A stretch of 64,000 bases of DNA, from assembly GCF_900176465.1 (NCBI RefSeq), contig NZ_FWXR01000001.1:248001-312000 (forward strand). The letters are read 5' to 3'. Made by a program: the position numbers and the translations under genes. The notes below the pieces were generated by a model, which was not told the origin of the DNA, searched no databases, and worked only from the letters and a program-made list of their open reading frames with translations. Origin of the DNA: Fulvimarina manganoxydans. GTDB taxonomy: Bacteria > Pseudomonadota > Alphaproteobacteria > Rhizobiales > Rhizobiaceae. Below are positions 57,808-64,000 of this stretch, piece after piece; position 1 is the first letter of the stretch; each line of letters begins with the position of its first letter.

Positions 57808-58440
57808 ATGGCCGACATTAAGCTCTGGGGTTTCGACGGTTCGACCTATGTGCGCACCGTCAAAATGCTGCTGAACGAAAAGGGCGTGAGCGACTACGAA
57901 CAGGTCCCGGTCAACGTGCTCGAAGGCGAGCCGAAGAGCGAGGAGCATCTGAAGCGCCACCCCTTTGGAAAGGTGCCCGTCCTCGATCACGACGGCATGC
58001 GCATCTACGAGACAGCGGCGATCTGTCAGTATCTCGATACGGTTCTGCCGGGCCCATCACTTATCCCATCCGACCCGAAGAACCGGGCGCGGATGGATAT
58101 GGTGACGAACATCGTCGACTCCTACGCTTACGGACCCATCGTGGGCGGTGTGGTCGCCTATCATCTCTTCCCGGACTTCGTTGGCGGCAAGGATGACGGG
58201 GCCCACCGCCGGGGCAAGGAGAACGCCCGCAAGGCGCTGGTGGAGCTGATGCGGATTCGCGGTGGTGACGCGTTTCTCGCAGGTGACGAGATCTCGCTCG
58301 CCGATCTCTATCTGGCGCCGCTCGTCGCCTATATCGCGATGACCCCCGATAAGGACGAGTTCTTGAGCATCGACGGGCTGGCCGATTGGTGGGGAGAAGT
58401 GTCGGATCGAGAGAGTTTCAAGGCGACCGATCCGTCCTGA
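57808..58440 (+). CDS. Glutathione S-transferase family protein
   Basis: A 210-residue two-domain protein. The N-terminal thioredoxin fold (about 1-78) shows DGSTYVRTVKMLLNEKGV, the cis-proline motif GKVPVLDHDG and ETAAICQYLD, which binds the gamma-glutamyl part of glutathione. The all-helical C-terminal domain contains LAGDEISLADLYLAPLVAYI. The active-site residue is probably Ser/Thr or Tyr near Ser10-Tyr12. Substrate unknown: detoxification, isomerisation or dehalogenation are possible. The start at 57808 follows AGAATCT; a start at 57778 would add ten residues not seen in the family. Confidence 0.92.
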   Translation: MADIKLWGFDGSTYVRTVKMLLNEKGVSDYEQVPVNVLEGEPKSEEHLKRHPFGKVPVLDHDGMRIYETAAICQYLDTVLPGPSLIPSDPKNRARMDMVTNIVDSYAYGPIVGGVVAYHLFPDFVGGKDDGAHRRGKENARKALVELMRIRGGDAFLAGDEISLADLYLAPLVAYIAMTPDKDEFLSIDGLADWWGEVSDRESFKATDPS

Positions 58441-58562
58441 TTCGATCAACTTGTATGGGAGATCTGACCGGCTTAGATTGCTGGCATATGCCAGTGGCAT
58501 ATGCCGGTTCGCATGGATCGGACTGGTTCCCGACTCAGTGCTTGGTCGAAGGAGATGCGTCC

Positions 58563-58868
58563 ATGGCCGAAGTGAAAGAAAGGCGCGCAAAGATTTTTCG
58601 CAACGGCCGCAGCCGGGCCGTGCGGATTCCGGCGGAATTCGAGCTGAACGCTGAGGAGGTCATCCTGCGCCAGTTGGCGACTGGAGAGATCACGATCTCG
58701 CCGATGTCAGCCAACGAGAAGAACAAAGCCTTTCAGCAGATGCTGCAGCGCTTTGCCGCGGAGGAGGCCTTAGGAACGGAGGACGAATTCCCGCACATCG
58801 ATGACGGTGACATGTTGCCTCTCGACGAGACCAATCTTGGCGCATCTCCAGGCAATGACGAGAGATGA
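58563..58868 (+). CDS. vapB: AbrB-type antitoxin (VapB-like)
   Basis: A 101-residue protein. The N-terminal AKIFRNGRSRAVRIPAEFEL is the swapped-hairpin AbrB/SpoVT DNA-binding fold of VapB and MazE antitoxins. The C-terminal part, from about residue 50, is acidic and would bind the toxin. Its stop overlaps the toxin ATG by 4 bases, the usual coupling. It lies between the glutathione transferase gene and gltD, so the pair interrupts the glt region. It probably represses its own promoter. Confidence 0.9.
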   Translation: MAEVKERRAKIFRNGRSRAVRIPAEFELNAEEVILRQLATGEITISPMSANEKNKAFQQMLQRFAAEEALGTEDEFPHIDDGDMLPLDETNLGASPGNDER

Positions 58869-59269
58869 TTCGCTTCCTATTGCACACGAACGCGTTCAGC
58901 GAATTGACGAAATCGAAGAGCGGTCCGGTAGGGAACAGGATAATGGATCACGGTGTGGATGTCTGCGGGATCAGCATCATCACCGCGGCGGAAGTTCACT
59001 ATGGCGCTGAATGGCGCTCGAGCAAACGGCTTCTTCGGCGGATCGATGAGATCTTGGACTATCTCTCCGTGTTGCCATTCGAGTCGCCGGCCGATCGCGT
59101 TTACGGCCGTCTGCGTGCCCATTTGCGCCGCAATGGTACGCCGATTGGCCCGAACGACCTTCTGATCGCGGCGCACGCGCTTGCGCTGGACGTCGTTTTG
59201 GTGACAGACAACGAGAAGGAATTCTCGCGCGTGCCGAACCTTCGGATCGAGAATTGGCTGAGGGGCTGA
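58865..59269 (+). CDS. vapC: PIN-domain toxin (VapC-like) with altered active site
   Basis: A 134-residue PIN-domain RNase-like toxin. VapC toxins begin with a catalytic aspartate in xLLDTN; here the motif is FLLHTNAFSEL, so residue 7 is His (codon CAC instead of GAC). The other acidic residues are kept: Glu43 in TAAEVHYG, Asp98 in GPNDLLIAAHA and Asp115 in LVTDNEKEF. Loss of the first aspartate should impair magnesium binding and cleavage. The frame is full-length and keeps the ATGA overlap with vapB. It may be an inactivated toxin kept with its antitoxin, or an active variant. Confidence 0.88.
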   Translation: MIRFLLHTNAFSELTKSKSGPVGNRIMDHGVDVCGISIITAAEVHYGAEWRSSKRLLRRIDEILDYLSVLPFESPADRVYGRLRAHLRRNGTPIGPNDLLIAAHALALDVVLVTDNEKEFSRVPNLRIENWLRG

Positions 59270-59374
59270 CGCCGGCGCCAAAATCATTTTAGAAGGGTTT
59301 GAAGCGCGTCTTGTTGCGGCGCACCGGATGGGTGCTGCGCTTTTTGTGTGGAACTGAGGTGGATAGAGACGGAC

Positions 59375-60829
59375 ATGGGTAAGGTAACCGGCTTTCTCGA
59401 AATCGATCGGCAGACGCCGAAATATCAGCCGGCCTCCGATCGAATCCGGCATTTCCGCGAATTCACCCTGCCGATGTCGGATCCCGAGGTCGCCAAGCAG
59501 GCGGCCCGTTGCATGGATTGCGGCATTCCTTATTGCCACGGGCCGACGGGCTGTCCGGTTCACAACCAGATCCCGGACTGGAACGATCTCGTCTATCAGG
59601 GCGATTGGGACGCGGCGATCCGCAATCTCCATTCCACCAACAACTTCCCGGAAGTGACGGGGCGCATCTGCCCGGCGCCTTGCGAGGAAGCCTGCACGCT
59701 CAACCTGGAAGACGTCCCCGTGGCGATCAAGACGGTCGAGCAGGCGATCGCCGACAAGGCCTATGAGGCGGGCGCAATTCAGCCGCAGCCGCCGAAAGAG
59801 AAAACCGGCAAGCGCGTCGCCATCATCGGCTCGGGCCCTTCAGGGCTTGCCGCCGCCCAGCAACTCGGCCGAGCCGGGCACGATGTGGACGTTTATGAGC
59901 GCGAGTCGAAGCCGGGCGGCCTGATGCGCTACGGCATTCCCGACTTCAAGATGGAAAAGCACTATATCGACGCCCGCGTGAAGCAGATGGAAGGCGAGGG
60001 CGTCAGCTTCCATTGCGGTGTCAATATCGGCGTCGACAAGACGGTCGAGGAGCTTCTCTCGACCTATGACGCGGTTCTTTATTGCGGCGGCGCCGAGAAA
60101 CCCCGCGACGCGGGGATCGATCGCGAGGGTCTGGCCGGCATCTATGACGCGATGCCCTATCTCGTGCAGCAGAATCGGCGCGTGGCGCGCGAGAACATCG
60201 ATTCGACCGGTTGGCCGGAAGAAGAAATCTGGGCGGCGGGTAAGCATGTGGTCGTCGTCGGTGGCGGCGATACTGCGTCCGACTGCGTCGGCACCGCCTT
60301 CCGCCAGGGCGCGGTGAAGGTTACCCAGCTCGATATCCGCCCGCAGCCGCCGCAGACGGAGAACAAGCTGACCGTCTGGCCCTATTGGGCGACCAAGATG
60401 CGCACCTCGTCCAGCCAGGCGGAAGGCGCCGTCCGCGAGTTCCAGATCGCGACGCTCGCCTTTGTCGGCGAAGATGGCGTCCTCACCGGCGTCAAATGTG
60501 CCGAGGTGAACGAGAAGCGCGAGCCGATCGCCGGCACCGAATTCGTCATCAAGGCCGATCTTGCCTTCATCGCCATCGGCTTTGCCGGACCCTTCGAGAC
60601 AGGTGTGCTGGCGGAGATGGGCGACAAGCTCGCCACTCGCACCGACCGGCGCGGCAATGTCTCGGTTGAGGCGAATGACGAGGCCTACAAGACCTCCGTC
60701 GACAAGTTCTACACGGCGGGCGATGTGCGCCGAGGGCAGTCGCTGGTGGTTTGGGCGATCCGCGAGGGCCGTCAGGCCGCCCGTGCGATCGATCTCGATC
60801 TGATGGGCCAGACGACGCTGCCGCGCTGA
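59375..60829 (+). CDS. gltD: Glutamate synthase small subunit
   Basis: FAD- and NADPH-binding subunit that feeds electrons to GltB. 484 residues. The N-terminal cysteine clusters for two [4Fe-4S] centres are in CMDCGIPYC-HGPTGCPVHN and CPAPCEEACTL. FAD binding is at VAIIGSGPSGLAAAQQLGRAG and NADPH binding at VVVGGGDTASDCVGTA. The C-terminal AGDVRRGQSLVVWAI matches the family end. The ATG at 59375 gives MGKVTGFLEIDRQ, as in other GltD. It normally follows gltB closely; here four genes lie between, so it likely has its own promoter. Confidence 0.98.
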   Translation: MGKVTGFLEIDRQTPKYQPASDRIRHFREFTLPMSDPEVAKQAARCMDCGIPYCHGPTGCPVHNQIPDWNDLVYQGDWDAAIRNLHSTNNFPEVTGRICPAPCEEACTLNLEDVPVAIKTVEQAIADKAYEAGAIQPQPPKEKTGKRVAIIGSGPSGLAAAQQLGRAGHDVDVYERESKPGGLMRYGIPDFKMEKHYIDARVKQMEGEGVSFHCGVNIGVDKTVEELLSTYDAVLYCGGAEKPRDAGIDREGLAGIYDAMPYLVQQNRRVARENIDSTGWPEEEIWAAGKHVVVVGGGDTASDCVGTAFRQGAVKVTQLDIRPQPPQTENKLTVWPYWATKMRTSSSQAEGAVREFQIATLAFVGEDGVLTGVKCAEVNEKREPIAGTEFVIKADLAFIAIGFAGPFETGVLAEMGDKLATRTDRRGNVSVEANDEAYKTSVDKFYTAGDVRRGQSLVVWAIREGRQAARAIDLDLMGQTTLPR

Positions 60830-60900
60830 TCGCAGGTCACCTGCGCCAAACTGTGCAGAGGCGCAGAGGGCCTTTGCTTGATTGTTTTTCAATGGCGGCG

Positions 60901-61791
60901 TTATGCGCCGCCATTGTCATGTCCGCCGCCAAATGTGCCGAGACAATCGAACATGTCTTCGAGCTCGTCCACCCGTTTGCGGCTGACGGACCAGAGCCGG
61001 TTCGAGACTTCGGCGATCAGAGCTTCGACCAGAAACATCAACGTCATGGTCGAGTCCCAACTGGTCAGCGCTTCGACATTGGCTGCAAAGACATGGTTCG
61101 CATGGCTCGAGACCGGCGAGCCCCACTGGTCGGTAAAGAGCACGATCTCCGCGCCGCGCTTTTGCGCGAGTTCGGCGATGAGCGGATAGTCGCTCTGATA
61201 GCGTCGGATATCGAACAGGACGAGGATCGAGCCGGGACCGAGATCGAGAAGGGCATGGGGCCAGAGATGGGCCGAGGTGCCCATTTGCGAAACGCCCGGG
61301 CGTAAGATGTGCAGATGGTTGTGGAGATGGTCGGCCAATGTGCGGGTGATCCGCCCGCCGGCGATCAGCACCGAGCGCTGCGTGTCCGACAACAACGCCG
61401 CGACCTGATCGAAGGTCGAAAGGTCCAAGGCATCCAGCGTCGCCCGCAAGTTAGCCGAGACGAGATCGCCGAACTGATTCACGGTATGGCGATCGGATCC
61501 CCGCGCATGCCATTCGGCGTGTTTGGACGCGGGCTTCTTGACCTGTTCGGAAACCTCCTGGCGCATGACCTCCTGCATGGCGGTGAAGCCGTCATAGCCA
61601 AGCTTGCGGGCCATGCGCACGATCGTCGGCGTCGAGACGCCCGCAATCTCGGCAAGGCGAACGGAAGATTGAAGCCCGGCGGCCGGGTAATCGGCAAGCA
61701 ATGTGGCGGCGAGCTGGCGTTCGGAGGGGGTAAACTGATCCATCGCGCGGCGGAGCCGTAGCGCAAAGGATTCCCGACTGGGTTCACCCAT
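60901..61791 (-). CDS. RpiR/MurR family transcriptional regulator
   Basis: A 296-residue regulator. The N-terminal helix-turn-helix (RLAEIAGVSTPTIVRMARKLGYDGF, about 45-75) is followed by an SIS sugar-isomerase domain (SVLIAGGRITRTLADHL, LVLFDIRRYQSDYPLIAELAQKRG). SIS domains usually bind phosphosugars, but RpiR members near amidohydrolases and TRAP genes may sense other compounds. A GGGAGG site lies 8 bases before the ATG at 61791, so that start is chosen over an ATG at 61818. It is divergent from the amidohydrolase/TRAP operon, with a pair of TTCTACA/TGTAGTG half-sites between. Confidence 0.93.
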   Translation of the reverse strand: MGEPSRESFALRLRRAMDQFTPSERQLAATLLADYPAAGLQSSVRLAEIAGVSTPTIVRMARKLGYDGFTAMQEVMRQEVSEQVKKPASKHAEWHARGSDRHTVNQFGDLVSANLRATLDALDLSTFDQVAALLSDTQRSVLIAGGRITRTLADHLHNHLHILRPGVSQMGTSAHLWPHALLDLGPGSILVLFDIRRYQSDYPLIAELAQKRGAEIVLFTDQWGSPVSSHANHVFAANVEALTSWDSTMTLMFLVEALIAEVSNRLWSVSRKRVDELEDMFDCLGTFGGGHDNGGA

Positions 61792-61877
61792 GACACGGCC
61801 CTCCCGAGCCTCACGCAAACAGGTGGAATGCGACCAAAGCGCGTATCCTCCAACAAACTATGAGACTGTGAAGAGAA

Positions 61878-61916
61878 TTCTACAAGCGGCTTGACAGAAT
61901 GCGTCCTCCTGTAGTG
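61878..61916. promoter_or_regulatory. Candidate RpiR operator and promoter of the amidohydrolase-TRAP operon
   Basis: TTCTACA (61878-61884) and TGTAGTG (61910-61916) are inverted half-sites of the TGTAGT kind seen at RpiR operators, flanking a -35-like TTGACA (61891-61896). The -10 zone would fall at about 61913-61919 and transcription would start close to the ATG at 61927. Confidence 0.4.
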
Positions 61917-61926
61917 ATCTTTTCAT

Positions 61927-62754
61927 ATGCAGGACAGCGCCACGCCCAATTCTTTCGCATCTGCAGCATCCGGCTCCGTCCTGAACGCGAGCGGAGCGGC
62001 ACCGTTGGTGCTGGTCTGCGAACATGCCAGCCCTTTCATACCGGAGGTCTTCGGCCGGCTCGGCCTCGATGAGGAAAGCGCATCGGCCCACATCGCCTGG
62101 GACCCAGGCGCGCTCGATGTCGCTAAGGCCATGAGCGAAGCGCTCAATGCGCCTCTCGTGGCTGCCAACTATTCCCGCCTCCTTTACGATCTGAATCGGC
62201 CGCCGGAGGCTGCGACCGCCATGCCGGAGCGCAGCGAGACCTACGACGTTCCGGGCAATCGCGACCTTGATGATGCGGCCAAAAAAGAGCGTATCGCGGC
62301 GCTGTATCATCCCTTTCACGCGCTGGTTGCCGCGACGATCGAGGATGTCCAGAAGCGGTCCGGTCAGGCGCCGGCGCTCGTCACCATTCACTCCTTCACG
62401 CCGGTCTATTTCGGCCAAAAGCGAGAAACCGAGCTCGGCATTCTCTTCGACGCCGATGATCGGCTTGCACAGCTGATGCTGGCGCGCGCGCCGGGCTTTA
62501 CGCGGCTGACGGCCGAGCCGAACCAGCCCTATTCGCCGGCTGACGGCGTTCTCCACACGCTGGAGATGCATGGCGCCGAGAAGAACCTACCGCGCGCGAT
62601 GCTCGAAATTCGGAACGACCTCGTCGCGACGAAGGCCGCAGCCGACCTCGTGGCGGGTGAGCTTGCCGGCCTTCTTGCCGAGACGATGGCGATAATGGAC
62701 CTTGAAACCGGCCGGCTTTCGCGCCCGGCCCCAAAGGCGAGGGCGGTCTGGTGA
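61927..62754 (+). CDS. N-formylglutamate amidohydrolase family protein
   Basis: A 275-residue zinc-type amidohydrolase related to HutG of the histidine degradation route. Family landmarks are LVLVCEHASPFIP, AWDPGALDVAKAMSEAL, ANYSRLLYDLNR and LVTIHSFTPVYFG. Distant homologues act on other N-formyl or N-acyl amino acids. It has no hut neighbours; instead its stop overlaps the GTG start of a TRAP permease, so the enzyme and the importer are translated together. It may act on the imported compound. No clear ribosome binding site is seen at the ATG. Confidence 0.9.
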   Translation: MQDSATPNSFASAASGSVLNASGAAPLVLVCEHASPFIPEVFGRLGLDEESASAHIAWDPGALDVAKAMSEALNAPLVAANYSRLLYDLNRPPEAATAMPERSETYDVPGNRDLDDAAKKERIAALYHPFHALVAATIEDVQKRSGQAPALVTIHSFTPVYFGQKRETELGILFDADDRLAQLMLARAPGFTRLTAEPNQPYSPADGVLHTLEMHGAEKNLPRAMLEIRNDLVATKAAADLVAGELAGLLAETMAIMDLETGRLSRPAPKARAVW

Positions 62755-63323
62755 GGTTTCTTCGCAGCTATATCCGCTTCGTCGACGAGGTGAATTATCG
62801 GATTGGCCGGATAGCCATGTACGGTCTCTTCGCGATGATGGCGATCCTTCTCTGGTCGATCATTTCCAAGGCGGCCTTCTCGCCCTCGCTCTGGACGCTC
62901 GAAGCGGCGCAGTTCGCGATGGTGGCCTATTTCTTCTTCGGCGGTCCTTACGCGATCCAGATGGGATCGAATGTCCGCATGGACCTTCTTTACGAGAACT
63001 GGTCTCTTAAAAAGAAGGCGGCGGTGGATGCGATCACCATCTTCTGCCTGATCGCCTATCTGTTCGTGCTGCTCTGGGGCGCCTGGGCGAGCTTTTCCTA
63101 TTCGATCGAATATGGCGAGCGCAGCCGCTCGATCTGGCATCCCTATCTCTGGCCGATCAAGCTCGCCCTCGTCGTCGCGACGATCCTGATGATCGCCCAG
63201 GCAGTCTCCGAATTCTTCAAGGACATCCTGCGCCTTTCCGGCGAGACGCCGCCCGGCCGCAATCCCGGCGATCAGCATGACGATCCAGCGAGCCGAACGG
63301 TCGGCGAGGAGACCGGCCGATGA
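62751..63323 (+). CDS. TRAP transporter small permease (DctQ family)
   Basis: A 190-residue, four-helix inner-membrane protein of TRAP importers, which move carboxylates or related acids using a sodium gradient and a periplasmic binding protein. NYRIGRIAMYGLFAMMAILLWSI and the following helices, with GSNVRMDLLYENWS, match the DctQ family. The start is GTG at 62751, overlapping the previous stop. The C-terminal tail is polar. It overlaps dctM by 4 bases. No binding-protein gene lies upstream, so it may be beyond the right edge. Confidence 0.92.
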   Translation: MRFLRSYIRFVDEVNYRIGRIAMYGLFAMMAILLWSIISKAAFSPSLWTLEAAQFAMVAYFFFGGPYAIQMGSNVRMDLLYENWSLKKKAAVDAITIFCLIAYLFVLLWGAWASFSYSIEYGERSRSIWHPYLWPIKLALVVATILMIAQAVSEFFKDILRLSGETPPGRNPGDQHDDPASRTVGEETGR

Positions 63324-64000
63324 GCTATGATCTGATTGCCATCACGATGTTCGCCAGCCTGATGGTGCTGCTGCTGACCGGTCAGCGCGTCTTCGGAGCC
63401 ATCGGCTTCGTCGCCGTCATCGCGGCGCTCGCGCTCTGGGGCGATCGGGGCGGTTTCGACCTCGCCTTCGCCCAGGCGATCAAGGTGATGCGCTGGTATC
63501 CGCTTCTGACCGTGCCGATGTTCATCTTCATGGGCTATGTCCTCTCGGAATCGCGCATCGCCGACGATCTTTACCGCATGTTTCATGTCTGGATGGGCGG
63601 CATTAGCGGCGGTCTCGCCATCGGCACGATCGGGCTCATGGTCCTGATCTCCGCGATGAACGGCCTGTCTGTTGCCGGCATGGCGATCGGCGCAACCATA
63701 GCCTTGCCCGAGCTCTTGAGGCGATCCTACGACAAGCGAATGGTGACCGGCGTCATACAGGCCGGCTCGTCACTCGGCATCCTCGTGCCTCCCTCGGTGG
63801 TGCTCGTCCTTTATGCGATGATTGCGCGCCAGCCCGTCGGCCAGCTCTGGCTTGCCGGTGTATTTCCGGGGCTCCTTATGGCGGGGCTCTTCATCCTCTA
63901 TATCGCGATCCGTTGCCGGATTTCGCCGGAACTCGGGCCTGTGCTGCCCGCCGCCGAACGGGCCGCCGTGCCCCGCGCCGAGAAGTTGCGGCTCCTGGGC
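63320..64000 (+). CDS. TRAP transporter large permease (DctM family), partial
   Basis: The first 227 residues of the large TRAP permease; the gene runs off the right edge. The start MSYDLIAITMFASLMVLLLTGQRVFGAIG and the segment PLLTVPMFIFMGYVLSES, then MVTGVIQAGSSLGILVPPSVVLVLY, are characteristic of DctM. Full members have about 430 to 600 residues. The ATG overlaps the dctQ stop (ATGA). It forms the second permease component of the operon controlled, by inference, by the divergent RpiR protein. Confidence 0.94.
   Translation, partial: MSYDLIAITMFASLMVLLLTGQRVFGAIGFVAVIAALALWGDRGGFDLAFAQAIKVMRWYPLLTVPMFIFMGYVLSESRIADDLYRMFHVWMGGISGGLAIGTIGLMVLISAMNGLSVAGMAIGATIALPELLRRSYDKRMVTGVIQAGSSLGILVPPSVVLVLYAMIARQPVGQLWLAGVFPGLLMAGLFILYIAIRCRISPELGPVLPAAERAAVPRAEKLRLLG

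Noticed and set aside
60891-60915. Stem AATGGCGGC/GCCGCCATT at the end of the RpiR gene
   Set aside because: Good stem, but the T-run lies on the wrong side for both gltD and the RpiR gene, so it is not called a terminator.

Overview
The window is a GC-rich, densely packed chromosomal segment of an alphaproteobacterium, most likely of the order Hyphomicrobiales (Rhizobiales). This rests on family content: DUF1217 and DUF2842 proteins, the PhaR repressor with phaA and phaB, an HWE-type histidine kinase, a PspA/YiaAB pair under a TetR-type regulator, a Rhizobium etli AspAII-type asparaginase, the purL-bolA-grxD order, and a CTTGAA/CCAT-type RpoH promoter. No rRNA, tRNA, CRISPR array, integrase or complete transposon was seen. 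Genus cannot be set from this sequence.

Layout. 1-14 kb: start of a membrane sensor kinase, pepN, an EamA transporter, a DUF1028 protein, TspO, DUF2842, heme A synthase, a dienelactone hydrolase, argC, a DegT aminotransferase, a ParDE toxin-antitoxin pair, agmatinase and DNA polymerase IV. 14-18 kb: an HWE kinase, then a divergent tetR / pspA-yiaA unit with three matching operator palindromes, then rpmF and a GNAT acetyltransferase. 18-24 kb: the polyhydroxybutyrate locus phaR / phaA - patatin - phaB, then a Bcr/CflA exporter. 24-27 kb: purL-bolA-small coiled-coil protein-grxD. 27-33 kb: a TPR protein, a 725-residue protein with about six DUF1217-like repeats, recJ and a tautomerase. 33-39 kb: a peptide-type ABC importer in which permease and ATPase are fused, with its binding protein. 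39-46 kb: class I aldolase, a thioredoxin-like protein, cytochrome c, a PfkB sugar kinase, the carboxynorspermidine enzymes and a DUF3750 protein. 46-52 kb: asparaginase, hisN, an alpha/beta hydrolase, hsp20, an Rmf-like protein and a threonine aldolase. 52-61 kb: gltB and gltD, separated by ybjQ, a glutathione transferase and a VapBC-like pair. 61-64 kb: an RpiR regulator divergent from an N-formylglutamate amidohydrolase and TRAP permeases that run off the right edge.

How the genes work together. PhaA and PhaB make 3-hydroxybutyryl-CoA from acetyl-CoA, and PhaR represses polymer functions. GltB and GltD form NADPH glutamate synthase. Agmatinase yields putrescine, which the carboxynorspermidine dehydrogenase/decarboxylase pair can extend to longer polyamines. 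The most interesting signals are regulatory: the three-operator TetR/PspA switch, a candidate heat-shock promoter plus RNA-thermometer leader before hsp20, a hairpin that buries the ribosome binding site of the rmf-like gene, and an orphan minus-strand terminator that implies an unannotated transcript upstream of hsp20. Protein oddities are the repeated DUF1217 protein, the permease-ATPase fusion, and a VapC-like toxin whose first catalytic aspartate is a histidine.
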